Shown one piece after another: positions 1 to 10,021 of a stretch of 64,000 bases of DNA. The notes beneath the pieces are model-generated. The model was given only the letters and a program-made list of their open reading frames with translations. It had not been told where the DNA came from and did no database searches. Made by a program: the position numbers and the translations under genes. How positions within the stretch are numbered: the first letter of the stretch is position 1; the number at the start of each line of letters is the position of its first letter. The DNA is from Flavobacterium fryxellicola (GTDB taxonomy: Bacteria; Bacteroidota; Bacteroidia; Flavobacteriales; Flavobacteriaceae): the NCBI RefSeq assembly GCF_900143245.1, contig NZ_FRDK01000001.1:434001-498000 (forward strand), given 5' to 3'.

Positions 1-156
1 AAACATTAAAAAACCAGAGTCAGAAATCGATAGCAATTCGAAAATTTAACTTTTTACTTGCACCACGTAAACATAATTGCCATTAGATTCTGTCCTGCAC
101 TATTATTTCATGATTTATACCTATTTTAGTGGCTTCAAATTAAGCCTACTAAATCC

Positions 157-1791
157 ATGAACCTTCTCAAAAAAAAATTCATCATCCCAGTTGTCGCTTC
201 AGCATTTCTGCTAGTTGGAACTAGTTTCAAGGATGATTTTTTCGAAATTGCCAAGCAAATCGAGATATTCACCACGCTTTTCAAGGAATTGAACCGCAAT
301 TATGTTGATGAAACTAATCCTGGAGAGTTAATGGACAAGGCCATAAAAGGGATGTTAGCAAATTTAGATCCGTACACGGTGTACTTTAATGAGCAAGATG
401 TAGTGCGTTTCAAGATAAACAATACCGGTGAATACACGGGAATAGGCGCTTTACTGACCCGGAAAGAAGACAAATTAATCGTTAAGGAACCCTATAAAGA
501 TTTTCCTGCCGACAAAGCGGGATTGAAGGCTGGTGACGAAATTATTCAGGTAGGCGATGTGCTTTTATCTGAATTTAAAGAGGAAGCTTCTCAACTCTTC
601 AAAGGTGCTAAAAACACTAAAATCGATATCAAATACATCCGTCAGGGAAAAGTAAGCGCTACTCAGATTGTTCTTGACGAAGTCGAAATAAAATCGGTTC
701 CCTTCTTTGGAAAAATAGACGACAAAACAGGCTACATTGTATTGTCCCATTTTAATAAAAAAGCATCGATAGAAACTAAAGAGGCACTGGAACAGCTAAA
801 AAAAGAAGGTGCAGAACGCATTATCCTAGATGTAAGAGATAATCCTGGAGGACTCTTGAATGAAGCAGTAAATATTTGTAATTTATTCCTTCCAAAAAAT
901 GAGATTATTGTGACGACAAAATCGAAAATAGAGAAACACAACAGCACTTATAAAACAACCAAAGATCCCGTAGACACTGAAATCCCATTAATCATTCTAG
1001 TCAATGGCCGCAGTGCCTCGGCATCAGAAATCGTCGCTGGCGCCTTGCAGGATTTAGACCGTGCGGTAGTGGTAGGAAGTCGTAGTTTTGGGAAAGGACT
1101 TGTACAAAGACCCGTAGATTTAACCTTTGGGACGCAATTAAAAGTAACTATTTCTCGTTATTACACACCATCTGGCAGATGTATTCAAGCATTAAATTAT
1201 TCTAAAAAAGACAAAAATGGAATTGCTTTAAAAACCGAAGAGAAAAACTTCAATGCCTTTAAAACTAGAAAGGGAAGAACCGTATATGACGGTGGCGGAA
1301 TCCAACCTGATGTGGAACTGGAAGAAACAAAATCGAGTCCCATCACAAATGCTTTGTTGCGTAATGACGGAATTTTTAACTATGCCACAACTTATTATTA
1401 TAAAAATCCGAGCTTAGGAAATCAGATTCCGGTACTCTCGGATGCTGATTATGCTGATTTTAAACAATTTTTGAAAGCGCAAAAATTCTCTTTTGACACA
1501 GAAACGGAGTTGGCGTTAAAAAACACTTTGGCTGTAGCCAAAAAAGAAAAATTAGAGGAATCCATTCAGTTAGAATACCAACAATTACTTACCGCTCTGC
1601 AAAAAAGTGAAAATGCATTATTGGATAAAAATCAAAAAGAAATCAAAAAATTGATAATTGATGAAATCATTAAGAGATACCAATACCAAGAAGGACTGTA
1701 TCAATATTACACCAAAAACAATTCAGAAATTAAAAAGGCAGCCTCTATTTTGAGTGATAATCCAGCGTACCGATCTATTTTAAAAATGTAA
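157..1791 (+). CDS. S41 family C-terminal processing peptidase
   Basis: Periplasmic serine protease of the CtpA/Prc family, which trims or degrades envelope proteins from their C-termini. The 544-residue product has a hydrophobic N-terminus (about residues 8-23) that should export or anchor it. A PDZ domain lies near 85-165 and the S41 core near 190-355. The catalytic serine sits in GRSASASEI (284-292) and the lysine in SFGKGLVQ (K313), so the Ser-Lys dyad looks intact. The C-terminal ~180 residues are helical and typical of Bacteroidota members. The stop overlaps the next start by one base (TAATG), so the OmpA-like gene is probably co-transcribed. No Shine-Dalgarno is visible, as is normal here. 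Confidence 0.93.
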   Translation: MNLLKKKFIIPVVASAFLLVGTSFKDDFFEIAKQIEIFTTLFKELNRNYVDETNPGELMDKAIKGMLANLDPYTVYFNEQDVVRFKINNTGEYTGIGALLTRKEDKLIVKEPYKDFPADKAGLKAGDEIIQVGDVLLSEFKEEASQLFKGAKNTKIDIKYIRQGKVSATQIVLDEVEIKSVPFFGKIDDKTGYIVLSHFNKKASIETKEALEQLKKEGAERIILDVRDNPGGLLNEAVNICNLFLPKNEIIVTTKSKIEKHNSTYKTTKDPVDTEIPLIILVNGRSASASEIVAGALQDLDRAVVVGSRSFGKGLVQRPVDLTFGTQLKVTISRYYTPSGRCIQALNYSKKDKNGIALKTEEKNFNAFKTRKGRTVYDGGGIQPDVELEETKSSPITNALLRNDGIFNYATTYYYKNPSLGNQIPVLSDADYADFKQFLKAQKFSFDTETELALKNTLAVAKKEKLEESIQLEYQQLLTALQKSENALLDKNQKEIKKLIIDEIIKRYQYQEGLYQYYTKNNSEIKKAASILSDNPAYRSILKM

Positions 1792-2597
1792 TGAAACAAG
1801 CCTTTTCCATACTACTGCTTCTTTTTACGAGCTATTTATTCGCTCAAGCAAGACCTGTGGAAACAGTTTATTTTGAATTTGACAAATTCACACTATACAA
1901 TGATCAAGTACAAACGATAATTGATTTCATAAAATACGCAGATACGACCAAAATCGAATCGATACAAATTTATGGCTATTGCGACGATCGAGGCACCAAT
2001 GATTACAACTATGAATTATCAAAAAATAGAGTTCTAACAGTCCAAAAAATACTCACGGATCATGGTTTTGATAATAACAAAATTGTTATTATTGAAGGTA
2101 AGGGCCGCGTAATATTGCAAAAGGATTTGATGGGAAATCTATCAGAAACGCGTTCAAAGAATAGGCGTGTCGACTTATTTATTGTCAAGAAAAACAGTTT
2201 TGGGAAGGGTATTTATAATTCATTTCAGGAAAGCCATAAAGTAGGTGATCGAATTTATCTGGAAAATATTCTTTTTGAACTTGGCAGCAGCAAATTGACG
2301 GAGCAATCCAAGAAAGAATTGGATGCTATTGCACTTCTTTTGCAACAGCAAAAAACAATGGAATTCGAAATCAGAGGACATGTATGTTGCACGCCCAATT
2401 CTTACCAAGATGCCATAGATAAAGACACACAGGAACGGAAACTATCCTTGAATCGGGCCAAAAACGTCTACCGCTATTTGATAAATAAGGGCATAAACAG
2501 CCTTAGAATGCACTATGTGGGAAGTGGAAACAAATTTCCTTTAGGTCAAGGCGAAGCAATAGATCGCAGAGTAGAATTTCTAATTTTGAAAATCTAG
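1791..2597 (+). CDS. Exported protein with two OmpA-like domains
   Basis: A signal peptide (residues 1-18, ending near FAQA) is followed by two OmpA C-terminal (peptidoglycan-binding) domains in tandem. The first (about 25-132) has the pattern YFEFDKFTLYND, YGYCDDRGTNDYNYELSKNR and RSKNRRVDLFI. The second (about 157-268) has FELGSSKLTEQS, IRGHVCC, LSLNRAKNVYRYL and DRRVEFLI. Each domain retains an Arg-rich end that in the family contacts diaminopimelate. There is no beta-barrel or lipobox, so it is probably a soluble periplasmic wall-binding protein. Its start overlaps the S41 peptidase stop, which suggests a shared envelope role. Its 3' end overlaps the convergent acetyltransferase by 18 bases. 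Confidence 0.85.
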   Translation: MKQAFSILLLLFTSYLFAQARPVETVYFEFDKFTLYNDQVQTIIDFIKYADTTKIESIQIYGYCDDRGTNDYNYELSKNRVLTVQKILTDHGFDNNKIVIIEGKGRVILQKDLMGNLSETRSKNRRVDLFIVKKNSFGKGIYNSFQESHKVGDRIYLENILFELGSSKLTEQSKKELDAIALLLQQQKTMEFEIRGHVCCTPNSYQDAIDKDTQERKLSLNRAKNVYRYLINKGINSLRMHYVGSGNKFPLGQGEAIDRRVEFLILKI

Positions 2598-3044
2598 TTC
2601 TCCTCTTTTCATTTCAATATGTGGAATATCATCTTCCAGATACATTTCACTGGTTTGCACAAAACCATGACTTTCATAGAATTTTTTCAAGTACAATTGC
2701 GCTCCAATGGTAATTTTTATTTCGCCAAAATGCTGCTGAATTCCGGCTATAGATTCTCGCATCAAGTCGTGTCCCCATTTTCTATCTCTATAATTGGGAT
2801 CTACGGTTACCCTTCCTATGGAGGCATTGCCAAAACTTATGCCCGGTTTAAACAATCTGGAATGAGCGACAATTTTACCTTCAAACATACCAATAAGATG
2901 CAATGCTACTTTGTCTTTTCCGTCGAGATCCAAATAAACACAGTGCTGCTCCACCACGAAAATCTCGCTTCTTAAACGCAGTAAATCATAAAGTTCGTGC
3001 ACCGTCAGGGCATCAAATGCCTTAATTTCCCATTGTAATGTCAT
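2580..3044 (-). CDS. GNAT family N-acetyltransferase, ElaA-like
   Basis: Small acetyltransferase of the ElaA type (154 residues from the chosen start MTLQWEIKAF). An upstream in-frame ATG would add eight residues, but homologues start near the W-x-I-K-x-F block, so I chose 3044. Visible features are LRLRSEIFVVEQHCVYLDLDG, typical of ElaA, and the acetyl-CoA loop region SIGRVTVDPNYRDRKWGHDLM (pattern R-x-x-G/A). The substrate is unknown. The gene is single and convergent with the OmpA-like gene, whose end it overlaps by 18 bases. Confidence 0.85.
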   Translation of the reverse strand: MTLQWEIKAFDALTVHELYDLLRLRSEIFVVEQHCVYLDLDGKDKVALHLIGMFEGKIVAHSRLFKPGISFGNASIGRVTVDPNYRDRKWGHDLMRESIAGIQQHFGEIKITIGAQLYLKKFYESHGFVQTSEMYLEDDIPHIEMKRGELDFQN

Positions 3045-3079
3045 GCCTAATTGTTTTATAAAATGCAAATTAAAGAAAT

Positions 3080-4063
3080 TTAAGGCACTCTTTTAACAAC
3101 AACTACTGATTTTATGATGGATTCGAGTTCATGCATTAAATCCCTTTTATCTTTTGAAGGCGCATAACAAAACCCTTCCAAAACCAAAATTCGGTTATAA
3201 TCAGCATCCACAATAGCGTAATTGATAAAAGGTCCGGACATAAAATCGTTGTTTAATTGCCAAGTTCCCTTGGTTTCATAAGTATCTTTTCCGTCAAGAT
3301 TGATCTTAAATAGATAAGGCGCGTACGCCTCTTCCGTCATCATGTTTGTATCTGGTTCTTTTCCGCTTATGTACAAATGACCTATGGAATCCCGCATTTT
3401 TATAATACTAGTACTTAAATCGGTATCTTTATTAATCGCCTTCAAAGGTACTTGATATAGTAACAAGCTGGTATTCCCGCCTATAATTTCCTTTTTTAGC
3501 CACATAAAATTACTTTTTTGAAGCACATAGGCATATCCTGAGGGGATTTGCAGACCAATGTGAAACTTGTTCTCTATTATTTTAGGATCTATTAGGGACA
3601 GGCTGTTTATTCGTTGGCTCCCGGCAATTTCAGCTTGTTTGATGATTTGAATCATTTGCAGCGCATTTTTTTCAATGCAAGCGAGAATATCGGTATTGGT
3701 TTTTCCAGAAATATGGAATACATTTTGAGGGGAAGCGTATTGATTTTTTCGAATTTCAAACTTGTTTTCATCTGCCTTTTTTACCACTATAATCGCTCGT
3801 GTATCCGTCATAAATCCTTCCAAAAGCTTGACTGGATATTGATTGATATTAAATAGTGGTTCCTCTTGTGGTAAACCAATCACTGGAGATGCAAACTTGT
3901 TCCGAATGCTATCACCAATATCCCCGTTCCACAACTGATCATCGATAATTACAGAAATCGTGTTGATTTTACCCGTTGTTTTACGTGGCATAAGATTATT
4001 CTCTTTTTTACAAGAAAATAAGAGCAGAGAAACAAAAAGAAATAAAAAATGGGCTTTATTCAT
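3080..4063 (-). CDS. DUF4837 family lipoprotein
   Basis: The 327-residue product has a lipoprotein signal (LLLFSC, Cys18) and matches the DUF4837 family, which is common in Bacteroidota and has no assigned function. Recognisable family features are the stretch INTISVIIDDQLWNGDIGD near the N-terminus and MWLKKEI in the middle. It is probably attached to the periplasmic side of the inner or outer membrane. It has its own TAnnTTTG promoter element (4089-4096). The acetyltransferase gene lies 35 bases downstream on the same strand and may be co-transcribed. Confidence 0.8.
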   Translation of the reverse strand: MNKAHFLFLFVSLLLFSCKKENNLMPRKTTGKINTISVIIDDQLWNGDIGDSIRNKFASPVIGLPQEEPLFNINQYPVKLLEGFMTDTRAIIVVKKADENKFEIRKNQYASPQNVFHISGKTNTDILACIEKNALQMIQIIKQAEIAGSQRINSLSLIDPKIIENKFHIGLQIPSGYAYVLQKSNFMWLKKEIIGGNTSLLLYQVPLKAINKDTDLSTSIIKMRDSIGHLYISGKEPDTNMMTEEAYAPYLFKINLDGKDTYETKGTWQLNNDFMSGPFINYAIVDADYNRILVLEGFCYAPSKDKRDLMHELESIIKSVVVVKRVP

Positions 4064-4088
4064 TACGATTCGATTATAAAGTAAAACC

Positions 4089-4096
4089 CAAATTTA
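4089..4096 (-). promoter_or_regulatory. Bacteroidota -7 promoter element (DUF4837 gene)
   Basis: On the minus strand this reads TAAATTTG, a full match to TAnnTTTG, 25 bases upstream of the DUF4837 start codon. Confidence 0.5.
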
Positions 4097-4111
4097 TAGA
4101 AGTTAATTGAT

Positions 4112-6154
4112 TTATCCGTTAATTTTTAACTTCATTCCAGGCTTGAGCTCTTCACTGCTAATACCGTTCCATTTTTTTAAGTCAGAAGTGGTTACGCCTG
4201 GATATTTTTTAGCTATGCTAAATAAAGAATCTCCTTTTTTGACATAATAATTAGAAGGTACTTTTTTAGATGATGCCGTTATATTTGATTTACTCTTGAA
4301 GAAATCAACAGTAGCTTTATCAGTGACAATGGCGATTTCATCTTTGGCAACGATTAATGTTTTTCCAATAGTAATCGTATTGTCTGGCAACTTGTTCCAG
4401 TGTCTTAAATCCACGACGGAAGCTCCAAATTTACCGGCAATAGCTCCTAAATTATCTCCTTTTAAAACGATATATTCAACATCTTTGCGTTCTGGGTTCA
4501 GCGCTAATTCTGGTTTAAAATCCGGTCCGTTATTCGATATTTGCACGGAAGCCCCTATTTGAACTGCATCGCTCGAAAGCCCGTTCCAAGCTTGAAGATC
4601 TGCTACTGTAACCTCATATTTAGTAGCAATGCTGCCTAAGTTATCTCCTTTTTGAACCAAATAAAGTTTTGCTTCATCCGTTGTAGAACCACTTGAAGCA
4701 CTATTTGCTTTTTCTTCTTTATTGCTTTTTGTTTCAGCGGCCAATACCATTTGGCTTTTTAAGATGCTAGTATTTCCTTTAGGTTCTGCTGTTGTTAATT
4801 TAATTAAAGACTGACCTGTAATAATCTTCAAGTTTTTGCCATAAGCAAGCGCATTACTATTAAGGTTGTTCCATTTCTTTAATTCGGTAATAGAAACACC
4901 ATATTTAGAAGCAACACTAGTTAGATTATCTCCTCGCTTCACTTTATAGTACGCTATTTTAGCATCTGTACGGCTTTGAATAACGGTATTTGGAGTGTTT
5001 TTAACCACTGCTTTTAAAGTTGGAAATGGTCGTTCTCGCTGGTCTAATTCATATTGCGTGTAGGCATAGATCTGATCCTCATTAGACGCAAAAACGGCTA
5101 TTTTTTCTTGTGGTAATCTCAAATAATGATTTTCATCATGATAAAATGGAATCACATTCAACTTATACGATGGATTCAAAACCTGCAATTGTGCCACAGG
5201 AACATCTAGTAAATCAGAAATTTGTTTGAATGTCATTTGCTGTTTGATCATTATGGTATCCGTGGCAAAATGTTTTACTCTTGCTTTTTCAGGAACAATT
5301 CCATGTTCCTTATGATATTCGTAGATGTACATAGTAGCAAGGAAAGCGGGAACATATCCTTGCGTTTCCTTTGGTAAATTTTTTCTAATGTTCCAATAAT
5401 TTTGCTGTCCGCCAGACCGCCTGATTGCTTTTGAAACATTCCCTGGTCCTGCATTATACGAAGCTAAAACCAAATCCCAATCACCAAATATTTTGTACAT
5501 GTTGCTCATGTATTGCGTTGCAGCTTGGCTTGCTTTTAAGGGATCACTACGCTCATCTATGTAAGAGTCAATTTTTAATCCATATTGTTTTCCGGTTTGA
5601 TACATGAATTGCCACAATCCCGTGGCGCCCATTTTAGAGACTGCTTTTGGATTTAAAGCAGATTCCACAACAGCTAAATATTTAATTTCTAAAGGAACAT
5701 TTTGTTTAGCTAATGCCTCTTCAAATACAGGAAAATAATATTCAGAGACCGCCATTAAACGTTCAAAAGATTTCTTCCTGTACTTCAAAAATGATTTGAT
5801 GATATTCTCTAAGCCTTGATTGTACTCAATATTAAATGGAGATTTAGCATCCATCGCCGCCAATCGCTCTTTTAATAGCTCTGTAGACAACTCATACTCT
5901 ATCTTTTCATCAATATTTACATTTTTAATATCCTCCGAAATGGTATTGTACAAATCTAAATTAGTTAATTCCTTCATCCATAAGCTATCCACGCAAGATG
6001 CTAAGTCATCTTTTACGAAAGTATTCTTAATGGAATCTAAATAAGATAATTTTATTTCAAATTTTGAAATTTCCTTATTTTCATGAGTTTCTTGGGAAAA
6101 CAATTGCACTGATAACAGTAGCAAGAGTGATAATGTGGTATTTTTTATATTCAT
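4112..6154 (-). CDS. Membrane-bound lytic murein transglycosylase with four LysM domains
   Basis: MltD-like peptidoglycan lyase of 680 residues. A signal peptide (1-20) is followed by a helical region and an SLT domain of the C-terminal type (about 145-270). The catalytic Glu is in AVVESALNP, and the GLWQFM and SYNAGPGNV motifs follow. Four LysM modules come next, beginning YYKVKRGDNL, LYLVQKGDNL, EYIVLKGDNL and NYYVKKGDSL, with a Thr/Ser-rich linker between the first two. LysM repeats bind glycan strands, so the enzyme should act on the wall in the periplasm. MltD-type proteins with two LysMs are common; four is longer than the E. coli enzyme. The gene appears monocistronic. Confidence 0.92.
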   Translation of the reverse strand: MNIKNTTLSLLLLLSVQLFSQETHENKEISKFEIKLSYLDSIKNTFVKDDLASCVDSLWMKELTNLDLYNTISEDIKNVNIDEKIEYELSTELLKERLAAMDAKSPFNIEYNQGLENIIKSFLKYRKKSFERLMAVSEYYFPVFEEALAKQNVPLEIKYLAVVESALNPKAVSKMGATGLWQFMYQTGKQYGLKIDSYIDERSDPLKASQAATQYMSNMYKIFGDWDLVLASYNAGPGNVSKAIRRSGGQQNYWNIRKNLPKETQGYVPAFLATMYIYEYHKEHGIVPEKARVKHFATDTIMIKQQMTFKQISDLLDVPVAQLQVLNPSYKLNVIPFYHDENHYLRLPQEKIAVFASNEDQIYAYTQYELDQRERPFPTLKAVVKNTPNTVIQSRTDAKIAYYKVKRGDNLTSVASKYGVSITELKKWNNLNSNALAYGKNLKIITGQSLIKLTTAEPKGNTSILKSQMVLAAETKSNKEEKANSASSGSTTDEAKLYLVQKGDNLGSIATKYEVTVADLQAWNGLSSDAVQIGASVQISNNGPDFKPELALNPERKDVEYIVLKGDNLGAIAGKFGASVVDLRHWNKLPDNTITIGKTLIVAKDEIAIVTDKATVDFFKSKSNITASSKKVPSNYYVKKGDSLFSIAKKYPGVTTSDLKKWNGISSEELKPGMKLKING

Positions 6155-6334
6155 ATTTTTACGATCAAAGACCTATATTTCAAATGATTACAAAGCTTGT
6201 TTTTACAAACTTAATAGGTTTAAACTAAAAATTTGTTTAAATATTGTTAAAAATGCAATCTTTCCTTGATTTATAAAGAATTTTCATGGCTTTAATAGGC
6301 AAAAGTCCCTTTAAAAAACATATTATGAAATCTA

Positions 6335-6371
6335 TAAAAAAACCTTAGCAATAAATATTATCGCTAAGGTT
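6335..6371 (-). terminator. Rho-independent terminator of pgk
   Basis: On the minus strand an AACCTTAGC / GCTAAGGTT 9-bp stem is followed by a run of T. It lies about 80 bases beyond the pgk stop. Confidence 0.75.
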
Positions 6372-6452
6372 ATACTTGTAATCTTGATTCTTGTTTTATA
6401 AGGGTATTACACTAAAATTCCAACTGTTTCCCGCAACTTGGTTGTAGCAGAA

Positions 6453-7640
6453 TTAGTCTAGAATTGCTGCAATTCCTGGCAATGTTTTGCCTTCCAGCAT
6501 TTCTAGCATAGCGCCACCACCAGTAGATACGTAACTCACTTTATCTTCCAATCCAAACTGCTTTACTGCTGCAACAGAGTCGCCTCCACCTACCAACGAG
6601 AAGGCTCCCTTTGCAGTAGCTTCTGCAATAAAATTACCCAAAGCAATTGTTCCGTTTGCAAAATTCTCCATTTCAAAAACACCTAGTGGTCCGTTCCACA
6701 GAATCGTTTTAGAATCCATAATTACTTTTTTGAAATTTTCTAATGATTTTGGACCTGCATCCAATCCTTGCCATCCGTCTGGAATTTCTTTTACATCCAC
6801 GATTTGAGTTTCAGCATCATTTGAGAAAGCGTTGGCTGCAATAACATCAACAGGAATGTGAATTTGAACCCCTTTTTCCTTCGCTAATCTCAAGATTTCC
6901 AATGCCAATTCTTGTTTGTCATCTTCACAGATAGAATTTCCAATTTTGCCGCCTAAAGCTTTTACGAAAGTAAACGTCATTCCGCCACCAATAATCATGT
7001 GATCCACTTTATCTAAAATATTCTCGATCACGGTAATTTTAGAAGACACTTTTGAACCTCCTAAAACGGCGGTCACCGGTTTTTCACTATTTTTCAAAAC
7101 TTTGTTTAAACTCTCAATTTCTTTAGCCAATAATAAACCGAAACATTTTTTATTTTCAAAAAATTGGGCAATAATGGTAGTTGAAGCATGCGCTCTGTGT
7201 GCGGTCCCAAAAGCATCATTTACGTAAATATCACCAAGTGACGCTAGCTCTTTTGCAAAAGCAACATCTCCAGCTTCTTCTTCGCTATGGAAACGCAGAT
7301 TTTCTAATAATAATACTTCTCCTACTTGCAGTTTTTCAGCAGCTTCTTTGGCTTCAGATCCAACGCAGTTTGAGGCAAATTGAACAGGAACTCCCAGAAT
7401 TTCCGAAGTCGTTTTCAAAATGTGTTTCAATGAGTATTTTTCTTCAATCCCTTTTGGTCTTCCTAAATGTGACATTAAAATTACGCTTCCTCCTTGCGCA
7501 AGAATTGCATCTATCGTAGGTTTTGCTGCTTCGATACGAGTGGCGTCAGTTACTTTGAAATTTTCGTCCAATGGCACATTAAAATCAACCCGTATTATGG
7601 CTTTTTTACTTTTAAAATCGAAATCGTTTACAGTTTTCAT
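6453..7640 (-). CDS. pgk: Phosphoglycerate kinase
   Basis: Cytosolic glycolytic enzyme that transfers phosphate from 1,3-bisphosphoglycerate to ADP. At 395 residues it has the usual full length. Signature motifs are VDFNVPLD near the N-terminus, [47 protein letters not shown] and the nucleotide-binding GGGDSVAAV with STGGGAMLE close to the C-terminus. It is monocistronic, with its own TAnnTTTG element upstream and a hairpin terminator downstream. The gene is divergent from the DNA polymerase III subunit gene. Confidence 0.98.
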   Translation of the reverse strand: MKTVNDFDFKSKKAIIRVDFNVPLDENFKVTDATRIEAAKPTIDAILAQGGSVILMSHLGRPKGIEEKYSLKHILKTTSEILGVPVQFASNCVGSEAKEAAEKLQVGEVLLLENLRFHSEEEAGDVAFAKELASLGDIYVNDAFGTAHRAHASTTIIAQFFENKKCFGLLLAKEIESLNKVLKNSEKPVTAVLGGSKVSSKITVIENILDKVDHMIIGGGMTFTFVKALGGKIGNSICEDDKQELALEILRLAKEKGVQIHIPVDVIAANAFSNDAETQIVDVKEIPDGWQGLDAGPKSLENFKKVIMDSKTILWNGPLGVFEMENFANGTIALGNFIAEATAKGAFSLVGGGDSVAAVKQFGLEDKVSYVSTGGGAMLEMLEGKTLPGIAAILD

Positions 7641-7677
7641 CAGTATGTTTTTTAGTTTATTTTTTTTGAAAGAATAA

Positions 7678-7685
7678 CAAATATA
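7678..7685 (-). promoter_or_regulatory. Bacteroidota -7 promoter element of pgk
   Basis: On the minus strand TATATTTG matches TAnnTTTG and lies 37 bases upstream of the pgk start codon. Confidence 0.55.
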
Positions 7686-7911
7686 GAACTTTTAAATTAT
7701 TAGTAAATTAGGGAAAAACATCTAAAATAAATTTTACGCAACGAAATCGATGTAAATTAACAAATAATGTTCCTTTTTACTATTTTATTTGTTTTTTAGT
7801 TTAAATTAAGACAAATCAAAATTTACAAATTAAACCGCTATTTGACTTATTTTGAATCTTGCCCGTACCAAAACTTTGCCCCGTAAAATTTTAGACTACA
7901 CCATTTTCTGC

Positions 7912-7919
7912 TATCTTTG
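7912..7919 (+). promoter_or_regulatory. -7 element almost touching the delta' start codon
   Basis: TATCTTTG matches TAnnTTTG exactly. Its last base is only four bases before the ATG at 7924, so a transcript started at the normal distance would have a leader of about 0-4 bases. Confidence 0.5.
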
Positions 7920-7923
7920 CTTC

Positions 7924-9072
7924 ATGCAATTTTCAGAAATTTTAGGGCAAGAACACATCAAAAGTCATTTGACAAAAAGTGCTAATTTGGGTAGAATTCC
8001 ACATGCGCAATTGTTTGTTGGCCCTGAAGGAAGCGGCACTTTACCTATGGCTATTGCGTATGCACAATATATTATTTGCAGCAATCAAAATGGGGAGAAC
8101 GTAGGGTCAAACGAGGCGTGCAATCTCAAATTTCAGAAAATTTCACATCCAGATTTGCATTTTATTTATCCAACGGTAAGTACCGAAGAGGTAAAAACCA
8201 AACCTAAAAGCATTGATTTTATTACGGAGTTTCGTCAGTTTTTAGAGCAAAATCCCTACGGAAGCTTATTTGATTGGTATCAAATATTAGGAGTTAAAAA
8301 CAAACAAGGGGAAATCAGGGTTGATGATGCGCAAGAAATCTTAAAATCTTTGGCTTTAAAATCCTACGAAGGAGGATACAAATTAATGATTATTTGGATG
8401 GCCGATAAATTAAATATCGCTGCTTCCAATAAATTATTGAAATTGCTAGAAGAGCCGACCGACCGAACCGTTTTTATCCTCATCTCACAAAATGAAGAAG
8501 ATATCATTCAAACCATTCGTTCCCGGTGTCAGGTATTGCATTTCAATGGCCTAACCGAAACCGTTATTGCCGAAGCCTTAGTTTCAAGAGAAAATATAGA
8601 GCCTAAAACAGCCTTAAAAATAGCCCATCAGGCACAAGGAAATTTCAACAAGGCACTGCAATTAGTACAACCGGATAGTGAATCTGTTTTTTTTGAAAAA
8701 TGGTTTGTTGACTGGGTTCGTGCCGCCTTTAGAGCCAAAGGAAATGCAGCAGCCATCCAAGATTTGATTCAGTGGAGTGAGCAAATTGCTGGTTTGGGAA
8801 GAGAAACTCAGAAAAAATTTCTTCATTTCTGTATTGAGATGTTTCGTCAGGCATTGTTGCTAAATTACCAAGCAGCAAGCTTGGTATACATGGAACCTCA
8901 AGTAGAGAAATTCAAGCTCGAGAATTTTGCGCCTTTTGTAAATGGAAACAATATCAGTGCAATTTTTAAAGAACTGTCAGACGCTATGTATCACATTGAG
9001 CGCAACGGAAATCCTAAAATTATTTTAACCGATTTATCAATAAAACTAACCCGTTTAATTCACCAAAAATAA
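7924..9072 (+). CDS. DNA polymerase III subunit delta'
   Basis: Clamp-loader subunit (HolB-like AAA+ protein) of 382 residues. I start it at ATG 7924 (MQFSEILGQEHIKSHL) because this is where the family begins; the longer reading frame from 7852 adds 24 unlikely residues across the promoter. The Walker A position reads GPEGSGTLP, without the lysine, as expected for a delta' that does not hydrolyse ATP. A sensor/SRC-like segment (LISQNEEDIIQTIRSRCQV) is intact. The next gene begins four bases downstream, so the two are probably co-transcribed. The -7 element sits directly against the start codon. Confidence 0.9.
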   Translation: MQFSEILGQEHIKSHLTKSANLGRIPHAQLFVGPEGSGTLPMAIAYAQYIICSNQNGENVGSNEACNLKFQKISHPDLHFIYPTVSTEEVKTKPKSIDFITEFRQFLEQNPYGSLFDWYQILGVKNKQGEIRVDDAQEILKSLALKSYEGGYKLMIIWMADKLNIAASNKLLKLLEEPTDRTVFILISQNEEDIIQTIRSRCQVLHFNGLTETVIAEALVSRENIEPKTALKIAHQAQGNFNKALQLVQPDSESVFFEKWFVDWVRAAFRAKGNAAAIQDLIQWSEQIAGLGRETQKKFLHFCIEMFRQALLLNYQAASLVYMEPQVEKFKLENFAPFVNGNNISAIFKELSDAMYHIERNGNPKIILTDLSIKLTRLIHQK

Positions 9073-9076
9073 AAAA

Positions 9077-9460
9077 ATGAACAACATTACTTCAATTCTG
9101 ATTTTAATTTTCCTCGCCATTACTTTTCTACAATCCGGTTATGACAAGCTGTTTAACTGGAAAGATAACGTAGATTGGTTAAAAGGGCACTTCGCTAAAA
9201 CACCATTAAAAAATCAAGTGCCTCTGGCTTTACTAAACATTTTAATTTTAGAATTAATTTCTGGGATTTTATGTGTGGTGGGTTGCATCGAATTACTGGT
9301 AAACAACGGAAGAATTTTTGGTTTCTATGGAGCTGTTTTCTCTTGTGTCACACTATTAATGTTGCTATTTGGTCAACGATTAGCTAAGGACTATGACGGC
9401 GCGAGAACCATTGTAATCTACTTTATCCCTGCGATATTAGCCGTATATTGGTTGAGTTAA
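9077..9460 (+). CDS. DoxX family membrane protein
   Basis: A 127-residue integral membrane protein with four predicted hydrophobic segments (about 4-20, 49-72, 80-102, 110-126). The pattern FLQSGYDKLFNW near the N-terminus is typical of DoxX/DoxD-like proteins. Their biochemical role is mostly unknown; some relatives act in thiosulfate or redox metabolism. It begins four bases after the delta' gene and is probably on the same transcript, with no obvious functional link. Confidence 0.75.
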   Translation: MNNITSILILIFLAITFLQSGYDKLFNWKDNVDWLKGHFAKTPLKNQVPLALLNILILELISGILCVVGCIELLVNNGRIFGFYGAVFSCVTLLMLLFGQRLAKDYDGARTIVIYFIPAILAVYWLS

Positions 9461-9511
9461 AAAATAAAAAGTTTCCGCATACAACAAAATAATATCCATT
9501 TAAATAAAAAT

Positions 9512-10021
9512 ATGAGTCCAAAGCATCCTTCTGAATCCTTAACCACACTGACCGATTTAGTTTTACCAAGTGAGACTAATCCTTTGAATAATCTTTTTGG
9601 TGGCGAATTATTGGCCCGTATGGATCGTGCGGCCAGCATTGCGGCAAGGAGACATTCCCGCAGAATTGTAGTTACGGCATCTGTAAACCATGTTGCCTTT
9701 AACAGAGCCATTCCGCTAGGAAGTGTTGTTACGGTCGAAGCCAAGGTTTCCCGAGCATTCAAAAGTTCGATGGAAATATACATTGACATTTGGGTGGAAG
9801 ACCGCGAATCGGGTAATAAAACCAAAGCCAACGAAGCGATATATACTTTTGTTGCAGTTGACGATACTGGAAGACCAGTAGAAGTGCCACAAATAGTACC
9901 TGAAACCGACTTGGAAAAACAACGTTTCGAAGCCGCACTGCGACGCAAACAGCTGAGTTTAGTTTTGGCTGGAAAAATGAACCCACATGATGCAACCGAG
10001 TTAAAAGCCTTGTTCCTTTAG
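9512..10021 (+). CDS. Acyl-CoA thioesterase, hotdog fold
   Basis: Cytosolic thioesterase of the YciA/BFIT type that hydrolyses acyl-CoA to free acid and CoA. The 169-residue product shows the family segment TNPLNNLFGGELLARMDRAA, where Asn and Asp lie at the active site, followed by VVTASVNHVAF and the hotdog strands VVTVEAKVSRAFKSSMEI. It follows the DoxX gene by about 50 bases on the same strand. Substrate chain length cannot be read from the sequence. Confidence 0.88.
   Translation: MSPKHPSESLTTLTDLVLPSETNPLNNLFGGELLARMDRAASIAARRHSRRIVVTASVNHVAFNRAIPLGSVVTVEAKVSRAFKSSMEIYIDIWVEDRESGNKTKANEAIYTFVAVDDTGRPVEVPQIVPETDLEKQRFEAALRRKQLSLVLAGKMNPHDATELKALFL

Noticed and set aside
2..49. End of a gene entering from the left edge
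   Set aside because: Sixteen codons are open to a stop at 47-49, but too few residues remain to recognise or support a gene.
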